A model generated the notes under the pieces. The model worked only from the letters and a program-made list of their open reading frames with translations, did not search any database and was not told where the DNA came from. A program made the translations under genes and the position numbers. DNA of 64,000 nucleotides from Pseudomonas sp. FP2335 (GTDB lineage: Bacteria > Pseudomonadota > Gammaproteobacteria > Pseudomonadales > Pseudomonadaceae). Below, piece by piece: positions 17,849 through 28,043 of this stretch (position 1 is the first letter of the stretch; each line of letters begins with the position of its first letter). Where the stretch lies: NCBI RefSeq assembly GCF_030687535.1, contig NZ_CP117437.1, positions 4,547,501 to 4,611,500 on the forward strand, in the 5' to 3' direction.

Positions 17849-18817
17849 TCAGCCGCCAATAATTTTCATGATCGTCGCACCGCCCGAGAACGCCACTTCC
17901 TGCTTATCGCCCAAGGCCTTCATCAACAGCCCTTGCAGCGCCGGCAGCGCCTGATGGCGCGGCTTGTCCAGCAGGTCGCCGACATAGTGACGGTTGCTCG
18001 ACGACAGACAGCCATGCAACCAACCCGTGGACGACAGGCGCAGCCGCGAACACGTGCGGCAGAACGGCACGCTTTCGTTGGCGATCACGCCGAAGTAGCC
18101 CTTGCCTGGGATTTCATAACGCACAGCGGTGGCGTCCACCGGAGCGTTGGCTTGCAGGTATTCGTATTGTTCGCCGATCAGGCTGAGCAGCTGTTGCAGG
18201 CTGACGAATTGCTGCAGGAATGCATTGGAATCCTTGGCCAGGTGGCCCATGCGCATCAACTCGATAAAACGCAGCTCGTAACCACGCTCCAGGCAGTAGT
18301 CGAGCAGTGGCATCACCTGATCCAGGTTCTGGCCGCGCAACGGCACCATGTTGACCTTGATCTTGATCCCGGCGGCGCGGGCCTGGTCCATACCGTCGAG
18401 CACGCTGGCCAGGTCGCCGCCACGGGCGATGCTGCGGAAGGCGGCGGCGTCCAGGGTGTCGAGGGAGACGTTGATGCGCTTGATCCCGGCCTCCACCAGC
18501 AACGGCAGTTTGCGCGCCAGCAGTTGGCCGTTGGTGGTCAGGCTGATGTCACTCAGGCCCAGCTGCCCCACCGCGCCCATGAAGGCTTCCAGTTTGGGAC
18601 TGACCAGCGGCTCACCGCCGGTGATGCGCAGGCGCTCGATGCCCGCCGCTTCGATCAGGTACTCGACACCCCGCGCCATGGCCTCGGCCGAGAGTTCGTC
18701 CTGGGCAGCCACCAACCGCTTGCCATTGGGCACGCAGTAGGTACACGCATAATTGCAGGCTGAGGTCAGGCTGATCCGCAAATTGCGAAAACGCCTGCCT
18801 TGACGATCAACGATCAT
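17849..18817 (-). CDS. moaA: GTP 3',8-cyclase (MoaA), radical SAM
   Basis: A 322-residue MoaA catalysing the first step of molybdenum-cofactor synthesis. The N-terminal radical-SAM cluster is CNYACTYC (CxxxCxxC, about 21-28) with the SAM motif ITGGEPL following. The C-terminal second cluster has the cysteines of CRTCSRLRLSSTGWLHGC. The chain ends in Gly-Gly, the conserved tail needed for cyclisation in MoaA. GGAG precedes the ATG. No other moa gene adjoins, so it is probably one of several moaA copies, as P. aeruginosa also has more than one. A long inverted repeat lies 32 bp upstream. Confidence 0.92.
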   Translation of the reverse strand: MIVDRQGRRFRNLRISLTSACNYACTYCVPNGKRLVAAQDELSAEAMARGVEYLIEAAGIERLRITGGEPLVSPKLEAFMGAVGQLGLSDISLTTNGQLLARKLPLLVEAGIKRINVSLDTLDAAAFRSIARGGDLASVLDGMDQARAAGIKIKVNMVPLRGQNLDQVMPLLDYCLERGYELRFIELMRMGHLAKDSNAFLQQFVSLQQLLSLIGEQYEYLQANAPVDATAVRYEIPGKGYFGVIANESVPFCRTCSRLRLSSTGWLHGCLSSSNRHYVGDLLDKPRHQALPALQGLLMKALGDKQEVAFSGGATIMKIIGG

Positions 18818-18848
18818 GGATCACTCCGGCAGAGGATGATTCGGGCGC

Positions 18849-18880
18849 GCTAAAAGCTGACTTAAAAATCAGCTTTTAGC
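18849..18880. repeat. Perfect 12-bp inverted repeat upstream of moaA
   Basis: GCTAAAAGCTGA and TCAGCTTTTAGC are separated by 8 bp. The element sits between the TetR stop and the moaA start. It lacks a T run after the stem in the direction of transcription, so it could be an operator, an RNA hairpin in the moaA leader or a weak terminator for the TetR gene. Confidence 0.8.
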
Positions 18881-18932
18881 AAGAGTCCTTGCCTGAGTAT
18901 ATTCCTGGGGTACTACGCGTGGCAGCAAATCA

Positions 18933-19586
18933 TTAGCTGGCGGGCGTTTCAGCGGGCGGCAGTTCGGTGCTGTGCTTGCGCTTGTTGCCCATGCGCACGC
19001 CGATGTCCATCAGGAACTGGAAGAAACCTTCCTGATCTTCCAACACATTGCTCCAGAATGGCGAGTGGTACAGCGCCACGGCACCATGCACCAACGCCCA
19101 GGCGGCGCAGTAGTGGAAATACGGCGGTACGTCTTCAAGCTTGCCTTCGCTGATGCGGCCCTTGATCAACAGGGTCAGGCGTTCGAAGTTCGAGGCGCGG
19201 ATCTTGTGCAGTTCCTCGACCATTTCCGGCACCTGATGGCCCTTGACCACCTTTTCTTCCAGGCGGTCGAACAGGCGATAACGCTGCGGGTCGCGCATGC
19301 GGAACTCGAAGTAGGCGCGGGACAGGGCTTCCTTGTCCTTGTCCACATCGGCCGAATGCAGCAGCTCGTTCAAGTCGCGCTCGTAATCGAGCATCAGGCG
19401 CAGGTAGATCTCGGCCTTGGACTTGAAGTGTTTGTAGATCGTGCCTTTGCCGATACCCACGGCATCCGCGATCATCTCGACGGTGACGCTGTCTTCACCT
19501 TGTTCGAGGAACAGCTTGAGCGCGGTGTCGAGAATTTCCTGCTCACGGCGGCGAAACTCACGGACCTTACGGGGTTCTTTGTGCAT
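18933..19586 (-). CDS. TetR-family regulator (PA2957-like)
   Basis: A 217-residue TetR regulator. The N-terminal helix-turn-helix is VTVEMIADAVGIGKGTIYKHF (residues about 39-59, described here by its ends VTVEM and YKHF). The rest is a helical ligand domain. It is the positional orthologue of P. aeruginosa PA2957, next to the rgsA-tatD region. A sigma-70-type promoter (19671-19699) lies about 78 nt upstream of the predicted start. Ligand and targets are not known from the sequence. It resembles PsrA only at family level. Confidence 0.9.
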   Translation of the reverse strand: MHKEPRKVREFRRREQEILDTALKLFLEQGEDSVTVEMIADAVGIGKGTIYKHFKSKAEIYLRLMLDYERDLNELLHSADVDKDKEALSRAYFEFRMRDPQRYRLFDRLEEKVVKGHQVPEMVEELHKIRASNFERLTLLIKGRISEGKLEDVPPYFHYCAAWALVHGAVALYHSPFWSNVLEDQEGFFQFLMDIGVRMGNKRKHSTELPPAETPAS

Positions 19587-19670
19587 GAGGAAGAGGTCTG
19601 CAGAGGTGACTATGGGGAGGGTTGCGCAGGGCCACGCAGACGCGGCGATACGATTTACCCGGTGCGAGGG

Positions 19671-19699
19671 ATTATCCCGACTGAACGGTCGTTGGGCAA
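19671..19699 (-). promoter_or_regulatory. Sigma-70 promoter of the TetR gene
   Basis: On the minus strand TTGCCC, a 17-bp spacer and GATAAT give a plausible sigma-70 promoter with a predicted start near 19664. Confidence 0.5.
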
Positions 19700-19894
19700 C
19701 GCCTATGTGAACCCGTCATGCACTTTAGTTTCAGCGCGCCAACGTTTTCACCGCTCTCAGTCAGAAATAATACGCACAAACTGCGCCTGTGCACCCGCGT
19801 GATGAGAACTCAAGCGAAGCGCGTGTATTCCAAATCTGTTTAAAAATCGACCAGTCACGACTGGACTGAATCAGATACTGATCAATACTTGAAC

Positions 19895-20013
19895 TGTCGG
19901 CGTGACATCTCCCCCAAGTGACGCGCCGACCCTGGGTACCGACGGACTGCGTGCCCTGTTTTACTCCTAATGGTCTTAACCCGGATTCACCCCCCAGAAC
20001 CCGGGTTTTTTTT
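19895..20013 (+). ncRNA. rgsA: RgsA small RNA
   Basis: A region of about 119 nt upstream of (and convergent with) tatD, the site of the RpoS-dependent sRNA gene rgsA (PA2958.1) in P. aeruginosa. It begins after a -10-like CAATACTT, has internal dyads (GTCGGCG with CGCCGAC) and ends in a strong terminator: AACCCGG pairs with CCGGGTT before eight T at 20006-20013. Length matches the roughly 120 nt reported for RgsA. The remaining intergenic sequence from 19700 to 19880 shows nothing else convincing. The exact 5' end is inferred. Confidence 0.75.
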
Positions 20014-20015
20014 GC

Positions 20016-20801
20016 CTACGATTTGACGTGGGCCAACGGGAACAGGCGCTTGAAGTTCTGCGTGGTCTGCTCGGCAAAACGCTCGTAGGACTCGCCGCGC
20101 AACATCGCCAGGTAATCCGCCACATCCCGCACGTATTCCGGCAGGTTCGGCTTGCCGCGATGGGGGATGGGCGCCAGGTACGGCGAGTCGGTCTCCACCA
20201 GCAGGCGATCGGCCGGCACTTGGCGCGCTACATCGCGCAGGGCGTCGGCGTTGCGGAAGGTGACGATACCCGACAGGGAAATGTAGAAACCCAGGTCCAG
20301 GGCCGCCTTGGCCATGTCCCAGTCTTCGGTGAAGCAATGCAGCACACCGGCCTGGGGCAACGCGGCTTCGCGCAGCAGGGCCAGGGTGTCGGCGCGGGCG
20401 CCACGGGTGTGGACGATCACCGGCTTGCCGGTCTGCTGGGCGGCCTGCAAGTGCAGGCGGAAGGAGGCCTGCTGCAATTCGGCAGCCTCGGGTTCGTAGT
20501 GGTAATCCAGACCGGTTTCGCCGATCGCCACCACACGCGGGTGATTGAGTTCGCCCAGCAACCAGTCGAGGGCCGGGGCTTCGCCGGGCTTGAGGTCCAG
20601 CGGGTGGATCCCCACCGAGCAGTCCACATCCGCATAACGCTCGGCCAGGGCTTTGACGTCGGCAGCATTGTCGGCGCTGACGCCGATGCACAGGAAGTGC
20701 CCTACCCCACGCTGGCGCGCGGCTTCGAGGGCGGCGTCAAGGGAGCCGCCGTGCTGGGCGAGGTCAAGGCGATCTAGGTGGCAATGGGAATCTACGAGCA
20801 T
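20016..20801 (-). CDS. TatD-family metal-dependent hydrolase (YcfH type)
   Basis: A 261-residue TIM-barrel hydrolase of the TatD DNase family. Metal ligands are visible: the HxH of DSHCHLD near the N-terminus, Glu in GETGLDYHY, His in VIVHTRG and LHCF, and Asp in VETDSPYL. The gene is 2 bp from the rgsA terminator, on the opposite strand. It follows holB by 64 bp, as E. coli ycfH follows holB; the pilZ gene that lies between them in P. aeruginosa is absent. Confidence 0.92.
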   Translation of the reverse strand: MLVDSHCHLDRLDLAQHGGSLDAALEAARQRGVGHFLCIGVSADNAADVKALAERYADVDCSVGIHPLDLKPGEAPALDWLLGELNHPRVVAIGETGLDYHYEPEAAELQQASFRLHLQAAQQTGKPVIVHTRGARADTLALLREAALPQAGVLHCFTEDWDMAKAALDLGFYISLSGIVTFRNADALRDVARQVPADRLLVETDSPYLAPIPHRGKPNLPEYVRDVADYLAMLRGESYERFAEQTTQNFKRLFPLAHVKS

Positions 20802-20835
20802 GGGTAATTACAACTTGAGTCGCGAAAAAGGGTCT

Positions 20836-20858
20836 GGCCGACGATACACCCGTCGGCC
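20836..20858 (-). terminator. Hairpin between holB and tatD
   Basis: GGCCGACG and CGTCGGCC form an 8-bp stem with a 7-nt loop. On the minus strand it is followed by AGACCC and five T. It may be a weak terminator or a scar where pilZ is missing. Confidence 0.45.
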
Positions 20859-20865
20859 ACGGAAA

Positions 20866-22489
<1,624 letters not shown>

Positions 22490-22499
22490 TTAGTCAGAG

Positions 22500-23600
22500 T
22501 CATTGCAGGCTTTGCGGTTCGGCAGGCGCATCGGCCGGTGGTGTTGCGTCTTCTGCCGGCTTTGCCGCAGGCGCCGGGCTGGAGCGGTAATCGGCGCGGC
22601 GCTTGAGTTGGAACTCGCGCACGGCGGCATTATGCGCATCCAGGTCATCGGAGAAAATATGGCTGCCATCGCCACGGGCGACAAAATACAGGCTGCTGCC
22701 CGGCACCGGATTCAGCGCGGCATGGATCGCTTCGCGGCCGACCATGGCGATGGGCGTCGGCGGCAGGCCGGCAATCATGTAGGTGTTGTAGGGGTTGGCT
22801 TCCTTGAGATGGGCACGGGTCAACTTGCCGTTGTAGCGCTCACCCAGGCCATAGATCACCGTCGGGTCGGTCTGCAGCAGCATGCCGATCTTCATCCGGC
22901 GCACAAACACCCCGGCAATCTGGCCGCGCTCTTCAGGCACGCCGGTCTCCTTCTCCACCAGCGAAGCCATGATCAGCGCCTGGTAGGGCTCGGTATACGG
23001 CACATCGGCAGCCCGCTTGCTCCACTCCTGGGCGAGGACATCGTCCAAGCGGTTGTAGGCTTTTTTCAGGAACTCGACGTCGGTCATGCCGCGTACGAAA
23101 CGGTAGGTGTCGGGGAAGAAGCGCCCTTCCGGAAACACGCCGGGGTGGCCAAGCTTGTCCATCACTTCGCTGTCGGTGAGGCCTGACAGGGTTTGCACGA
23201 TCTTTTCATGCTTGGCCAGGGCCGAGCGTACTTGGCGGAAGTTCCAGCCCTCCACCAGAGTCAGGCTGTATTGCACCACTTCGCCACGCTGCCACAGGCC
23301 GATCAAACCTTGTGCGGTCATGCCGGGGGTCATGCGGTATTCGCCGCTGTGCAGGGGCTGGCCGTCGAGATTGAAACGCCAGTAAAGGCGCAGCCAGAAG
23401 GCGCCGTCGAGCACGCCGTCGGCTTCGAGGCGATTGAAGGTGCCGGTAGGCGTCGCCCCGGCCGGTACGTCGAGCAGCTGCTCCTGGGTCAGGTTCAGGG
23501 GCTGCTTGAGGGCAGCGTCGTATTTCCAGGCGCCATAGCCCAACAGCAAAGCCGCCGAGAACAGACCAACCAGCAGCAGTACAACCAGTTTTCGTATCAA
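22500..23600 (-). CDS. mltG: Endolytic murein transglycosylase MltG (YceG)
   Basis: A 366-residue inner-membrane protein with one N-terminal membrane helix (residues about 4-22) and a periplasmic YceG domain that cuts nascent glycan strands. The catalytic Glu lies in MASLVEKETGVPEER, and the YNTY-IAGLPPTPI region is conserved. A TTG start at 23600 is chosen: it places the helix at the very N-terminus and almost abuts the pabC stop. The alternative ATG at 23657 would overlap pabC by 56 bp. The C-terminal 30 residues are a Pro/Ala-rich tail. Confidence 0.9.
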   Translation of the reverse strand: MIRKLVVLLLVGLFSAALLLGYGAWKYDAALKQPLNLTQEQLLDVPAGATPTGTFNRLEADGVLDGAFWLRLYWRFNLDGQPLHSGEYRMTPGMTAQGLIGLWQRGEVVQYSLTLVEGWNFRQVRSALAKHEKIVQTLSGLTDSEVMDKLGHPGVFPEGRFFPDTYRFVRGMTDVEFLKKAYNRLDDVLAQEWSKRAADVPYTEPYQALIMASLVEKETGVPEERGQIAGVFVRRMKIGMLLQTDPTVIYGLGERYNGKLTRAHLKEANPYNTYMIAGLPPTPIAMVGREAIHAALNPVPGSSLYFVARGDGSHIFSDDLDAHNAAVREFQLKRRADYRSSPAPAAKPAEDATPPADAPAEPQSLQ

Positions 23601-23601
23601 C

Positions 23602-24417
23602 TCAAATATCCAATAGCGCGCGAACAATGCCTTGCAGTTTACGGGTGAGCGGCCCAACCGACCAGCTCATCGCAGCGCAGGCACGCACCGGCCAGATGCC
23701 ATAAACGCTGTTGCAAACGAAGACTTCATCGGCCTGCTGCAACTGTTCGATGCTGATGTCAGCCACGGCCACCGGGATGCCCAGGGTTTGCGCCTGGGCC
23801 AGAATCTCGGCGCGCATCACGCCGGCAACGCCGCAACGGGTCAGATCGGCGGTTAGTAACAAGCCGTTGCGCACCAGGAACAGGTTGCTGAATACGCCTT
23901 CAATGACCCGCCCGGACGTATCCAGCATCAAGCCTTCGGCGTGCTCGGCATCCTGCCATTCGGCGCGGGCGATCACTTGTTCCAGGCGGTTGAGGTGCTT
24001 GAGGCCGGCCAGCAGGGGCTGCTCGGCCAAGCGGGTGACGCACGGAAACAGGCGGATGCCGTCGGTTCCATGGGGCGGGGGATAGGGAGCGGGCGGACTG
24101 CCCTGCAAGATACGGCGCAGCGGCGCGCCGGGGTTGAGGCCATAACCTCGCAGGCTGTCGCCACGGGTGAGGATCAACTTGAGAACACCGTCGCCGAGGG
24201 CGGCGGCATAGGCCTGCACTTCGCTGCGAATCACACTGTGATCCGCGGCGAGAGCGAGGCGCCTGCAACCGTCTTCAAGACGCTGCAGGTGGCGGTCGAG
24301 CAGCACAGGCTGCCCAGCCTTGACGGCGATGGTCTCGAAGAGCCCATCGCCATACGCCAGGCCGCGATCTTTCAGAGGCACGCTGTCCGCTGGCTGACCG
24401 TCGACCCAGCTGTCCAT
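23602..24417 (-). CDS. pabC: Aminodeoxychorismate lyase
   Basis: A 271-residue PLP enzyme of fold type IV that releases pyruvate from aminodeoxychorismate to give p-aminobenzoate for folate. The conserved segments RGLAYGDGLFET, LKHLNRLEQV (lysine region) and VIEGVFSNLF are present. The ATG at 24417 overlaps the fabF stop (TGATG); an in-frame GTG one codon upstream is less likely. The order fabF-pabC-mltG-tmk-holB is the same as in E. coli. Confidence 0.92.
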   Translation of the reverse strand: MDSWVDGQPADSVPLKDRGLAYGDGLFETIAVKAGQPVLLDRHLQRLEDGCRRLALAADHSVIRSEVQAYAAALGDGVLKLILTRGDSLRGYGLNPGAPLRRILQGSPPAPYPPPHGTDGIRLFPCVTRLAEQPLLAGLKHLNRLEQVIARAEWQDAEHAEGLMLDTSGRVIEGVFSNLFLVRNGLLLTADLTRCGVAGVMRAEILAQAQTLGIPVAVADISIEQLQQADEVFVCNSVYGIWPVRACAAMSWSVGPLTRKLQGIVRALLDI

Positions 24418-25661
24418 CACTCGGCGAACCGGCGGAACACCAGGGAACCGTTGGTGCCACCAAAGCCGAACGAGTTGGAGATCGTCACGTCGATCGGCAT
24501 CGGTTGCGGTTCATGCGGCACGAAGTTCAGATCGCAGCCCTCGTCCGGCTCATCCAGGTTGATGGTCGGCGGAGCGACCTGATCCTTGATAGCCATCACA
24601 CTGAAAATCGCCTCGACCGCGCCCGCCGCACCCAACAGGTGACCGGTCATGGACTTGGTGGAACTGACCGCCAGCTTGTAGGCGTGTTCGCCGAACACCG
24701 ACTTGATGGCCTCGGCTTCCGCCAGGTCGCCGGTCGGGGTCGAGGTGCCGTGGGCGTTGATGTACTGCACCTGGTCCGCATTGATCTTCGCGTCGCGCAG
24801 GGCGTTGGTGATGCAACGTGCAGCACCGGCACCGTCGGACGGTGGCGAAGTCATGTGGTAGGCGTCGCCGCTCATGCCAAAGCCGATCAGCTCGGCGTAG
24901 ATGGTGGCGCCACGCGCCTTGGCGTGTTCCAACTCTTCCAGCACCAGGGCGCCGGCACCGTCGGACAGCACGAAACCATCACGGCCCTTGTCCCACGGAC
25001 GGCTGGCACGGGTCGGTTCGTCGTTGCGGGTCGACAGCGCACGGGACGCGCCAAAGCCGCCCATGCCAAGGCCGCAGGCAGCCATTTCAGCGCCGCCGGC
25101 GATCATCACGTCAGCTTCGTCGTAGGCGATGTTGCGCGCCGCCATACCGATGCAATGCGTACCGGTGGTGCACGCGGTGGCGATGGCGTAGTTAGGTCCC
25201 TGTGCGCCCAAGTGGATGGACAGGAAGCCGGAAATCATATTGATGATCGAGCCCGGCACGAAGAACGGTGAAATTCGACGGGGGCCAGTATCGTGCAGGA
25301 TGCGGCTGGTTTCTTCGATATTGGTCAGACCACCAATACCCGAACCCATGGCCACGCCGATGCGATCACGGTTGGCGTCGGTAACTTCCAGGCCGGCATT
25401 ACGCACTGCCTGAAAACCGGCGGCCAGGCCGTATTGAATGAACAGGTCGAGTTTGCGGGACTCTTTGATCGAGAGATATTCCTCGACATTGAAACCCTTT
25501 ACCGAGCCGCCAAAACGGGTGGAATAGGCAGAAAGGTCCGTATGTTCAATCAGACCAATACCACTGCGGCCAGCCAGAATGCCCTGCCAACTGCTCGGCA
25601 CATCCGTACCCAGTGGCGACAACATACCCATACCGGTGACTACGACGCGTCTACGCGACAC
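24417..25661 (-). CDS. fabF: Beta-ketoacyl-ACP synthase II
   Basis: A 414-residue condensing enzyme of type II fatty-acid synthesis. The catalytic triad appears as Cys in [12 protein letters not shown], His in [11 protein letters not shown] and His in [11 protein letters not shown]. It starts with GTG at 25661 with GGAGAG 6 nt upstream. It is separated from acpP by a strong terminator, so its expression depends on read-through or an internal promoter. Confidence 0.97.
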   Translation of the reverse strand: MSRRRVVVTGMGMLSPLGTDVPSSWQGILAGRSGIGLIEHTDLSAYSTRFGGSVKGFNVEEYLSIKESRKLDLFIQYGLAAGFQAVRNAGLEVTDANRDRIGVAMGSGIGGLTNIEETSRILHDTGPRRISPFFVPGSIINMISGFLSIHLGAQGPNYAIATACTTGTHCIGMAARNIAYDEADVMIAGGAEMAACGLGMGGFGASRALSTRNDEPTRASRPWDKGRDGFVLSDGAGALVLEELEHAKARGATIYAELIGFGMSGDAYHMTSPPSDGAGAARCITNALRDAKINADQVQYINAHGTSTPTGDLAEAEAIKSVFGEHAYKLAVSSTKSMTGHLLGAAGAVEAIFSVMAIKDQVAPPTINLDEPDEGCDLNFVPHEPQPMPIDVTISNSFGFGGTNGSLVFRRFAE

Positions 25662-25724
25662 AGCACTCTCCTTTTTCTAATGACGACACTTTGCTTCAGG
25701 CTCACTTTTCGTCAGAGCTAAAGA

Positions 25725-25758
25725 AAAAACCGCACGCTGTAACAGCAGTGCGGTTTTT
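25725..25758 (-). terminator. Terminator between acpP and fabF
   Basis: AAAAACCGCAC and GTGCGGTTTTT form an 11-bp stem around a 12-nt loop that itself contains the small dyad GCTGT-AACAGC. On the minus strand five T close the stem. It would end most acpP transcripts before fabF, giving the usual excess of ACP mRNA. Confidence 0.88.
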
Positions 25759-25786
25759 CCCAACAGCAAGCGACGACTAAAAACTA

Positions 25787-26023
25787 TTACGCCTGATGGC
25801 TGGTAACGTAGTCGATAGCAGCTTGAACAGTAGTGATTTTTTCAGCTTCTTCGTCCGGGATTTCGGTCTCGAATTCCTCTTCCAGAGCCATCACCAGCTC
25901 AACGGTGTCAAGGGAATCGGCACCCAGGTCTTCTACGAAGGAAGCAGTGTTGACCACTTCTTCTTCTTTGACGCCCAGTTGCTCGGCAACGATTTTCTTG
26001 ACGCGCTCTTCGATGGTGCTCAT
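25787..26023 (-). CDS. acpP: Acyl carrier protein
   Basis: A 78-residue acidic carrier. The phosphopantetheine attachment Ser is in [16 protein letters not shown]. It carries the growing acyl chain for the Fab enzymes encoded around it, and is activated by a phosphopantetheinyl transferase such as the PcpS encoded at 44140. AGGAG precedes the ATG. It has a likely promoter of its own at 26075-26102 and a terminator behind it. Confidence 0.98.
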   Translation of the reverse strand: MSTIEERVKKIVAEQLGVKEEEVVNTASFVEDLGADSLDTVELVMALEEEFETEIPDEEAEKITTVQAAIDYVTSHQA

Positions 26024-26074
26024 ACCTTGTTTAACTCCTAATGGACAAATTCAGGCAGCTGGCCAGTGGGTAAG

Positions 26075-26102
26075 TGTATAGAAAGCCTTTTCAGCTTTTC
26101 AA
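26075..26102 (-). promoter_or_regulatory. acpP promoter
   Basis: TTGAAA, a 16-bp spacer and TATACA on the minus strand give a start near 26068 and a leader of about 45 nt. The fabG-acpP gap is 192 bp, consistent with an internal promoter. Confidence 0.55.
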
Positions 26103-26215
26103 CTGAAAGCTTCACCCACGTACCCGGTCGGCCACCTGCCTATAAATTAAGTTGCAGCTTTATAACGGATTTTAGACAGCTCGTATGACATTTTTTTGAA
26201 GCAATCCGTCACAAT

Positions 26216-26959
26216 TTAACTCATGTACATCCCGCCGTTAACCGGGATTGTAGCCCCAGTCACGTATGCCGCACCGTCGGATGCCAGGAAAGTGACCACA
26301 TTCGCGATCTCTTGAGCCTGGCCCAGACGGCCCAGCGGAATCTGCGTCAGCAAGGCTTCACGCTGTGCTTCCGGCAGCTCGCGGGTCATATCGGTGTCGA
26401 TGAACCCTGGGGCCACCGAGTTGACCGTAATCGACCGCGAACCGACTTCACGTGCCAATGCACGGCTGAAACCTTCCAGACCGGCCTTGGCGGACGCGTA
26501 GTTTACTTGGCCTGCGTTGCCCATGGCACCCACTACGGAGCCAATATTGATAATTCGGCCCCAACGCGCCTTGGTCATGCCGCGCAAAACGCCCTTGGAT
26601 AGGCGAAACAGACTGTTCAGGTTGGTATCGACCACGTCGTACCACTCGTCGTCTTTCATGCGCATCATCAGGTTGTCGCGGGTAATACCGGCGTTGTTTA
26701 CCAGAATAGCCGGCGCGCCGAACTGCGCAGTGATCTGGGCCAATACGGCAGCCACGGACTCATCGCTGGTCACGTTCAGCTCAAGGCCGGTGCCTTGTAC
26801 GCCGTTTTCCTTCAGGGTCGCGGCGATACGCTCGGCGCCCGAAGCGGAAGTGGCGGTGCCGATCACGATGGCGCCTTGGCGACCCAGTTCGAGAGCGATG
26901 GCCTGGCCAATACCACGGCTTGCGCCAGTAACCAGTGCAACTTTACCTTGCAGACTCAT
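26216..26959 (-). CDS. fabG: 3-oxoacyl-ACP reductase
   Basis: A 247-residue SDR that reduces 3-oxoacyl-ACP with NADPH. Motifs: TGASRGIG (about 12-19), NNAG, catalytic Ser in NIGSVVGAMGN and the YASAK pair of Tyr and Lys, and the C-terminal VNGGMYMS. The ATG at 26959 is chosen over an upstream in-frame start because the chain then begins like other FabG proteins and is preceded by AGGAGAAG. It follows fabD by 19 bp. Confidence 0.97.
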   Translation of the reverse strand: MSLQGKVALVTGASRGIGQAIALELGRQGAIVIGTATSASGAERIAATLKENGVQGTGLELNVTSDESVAAVLAQITAQFGAPAILVNNAGITRDNLMMRMKDDEWYDVVDTNLNSLFRLSKGVLRGMTKARWGRIINIGSVVGAMGNAGQVNYASAKAGLEGFSRALAREVGSRSITVNSVAPGFIDTDMTRELPEAQREALLTQIPLGRLGQAQEIANVVTFLASDGAAYVTGATIPVNGGMYMS

Positions 26960-26978
26960 GCAGGCTTCTCCTAATTCT

Positions 26979-27917
26979 TCAGGCCAGTGCTGCGCGAGCG
27001 GCAGCAAAGGCATCCGGGGTATTGAGGTTAGCGGTCGACACGCCGTCGGCGCAGCGCTTGTTCAGGCCGGCCAGGACTTTGCCCGGGCCGCACTCGACCA
27101 GTTCGGTGGCGCCATTGGCGGCCAGCGTCTGGACCGATTCAACCCAGCGTACCGGCTTGTAGAGCTGCTCCAGCAGGTCGCGCTTGAGGGTATCGAGGTC
27201 GGCAGCCACGGCCGCGCTGACGTTCTGCACCAGCGGGATCTGCGGCGCCTGCCAGTTGATGGCGGCGATGGACTCGGCAAAACGCTCGGCTGCCGGGCGC
27301 ATCAGCTCACAGTGGGACGGCACGCTTACCGGCAACGGCAACGCACGCTTGGCACCACGAGCCTTGCAGCCTTCGATGGCGCGCTCGACTGCTGCCTTGG
27401 CACCGGCGATCACCACCTGGCCAGGGGAGTTGAAGTTCACTGCGCTGACCACTTCGCCCTGGGCCGCTTCGGCACAGGCTTCGATCACCACTGCGTCGTC
27501 CAGACCCAGGATTGCAGCCATGCCGCCCTGCCCCGCCGGAACGGCTTCTTGCATCAGTTGACCACGACGCTCGACCAGCTTGACCGCTTCACCGAGGGTC
27601 AGGCTGCCCGCCGCGACCAGGGCGCTGTATTCGCCCAGGCTGTGACCGGCAACGAATGCCGGACGCGCGCCGCCTTCGGCCAGCCACAAGCGCCACAGGG
27701 CGATCGAAGCGGTCAGGATGGCCGGCTGGGTCTTGTCGGTTTGATTGAGCTGCTCTTCCGGCCCTTGCTGGGTCAGAGCCCACAGGTCGTAACCCAGGGC
27801 ATCGGAAGCTTCCTTGAAAGTGTCCAGGATCAGCGGGTATTGCGCGCCCAGCTCGGCCAACATGCCGAGGGACTGCGAACCCTGCCCTGGAAAGACGAAT
27901 GCGAGGGATGTAGACAT
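26979..27917 (-). CDS. fabD: Malonyl-CoA:ACP transacylase
   Basis: A 312-residue acyltransferase that loads malonate onto ACP. The N-terminal FVFPGQGSQ and the nucleophile motif GHSLGEYSAL are present, with the catalytic His in VSVPSHCELM. ATG at 27917 is preferred to an in-frame start at 27947 because the family begins at this point. It lies 126 bp downstream of plsX in the same direction. Confidence 0.97.
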   Translation of the reverse strand: MSTSLAFVFPGQGSQSLGMLAELGAQYPLILDTFKEASDALGYDLWALTQQGPEEQLNQTDKTQPAILTASIALWRLWLAEGGARPAFVAGHSLGEYSALVAAGSLTLGEAVKLVERRGQLMQEAVPAGQGGMAAILGLDDAVVIEACAEAAQGEVVSAVNFNSPGQVVIAGAKAAVERAIEGCKARGAKRALPLPVSVPSHCELMRPAAERFAESIAAINWQAPQIPLVQNVSAAVAADLDTLKRDLLEQLYKPVRWVESVQTLAANGATELVECGPGKVLAGLNKRCADGVSTANLNTPDAFAAARAALA

Positions 27918-28043
27918 GTAACAAGCCCCTAATGATCTGGTCGTCAAAAATGAACGCGCCTACGATGGGAGCGCACGAAACTGACAGATTGGATGGTCAA
28001 TTGAACTGGCCGGTCACATTTAAGCATTTCCGGGCCGATTCGC

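Noticed and set aside
18933..19586. TetR gene considered as psrA
   Set aside because: The neighbourhood and sequence fit PA2957; only the helix-turn-helix resembles PsrA.
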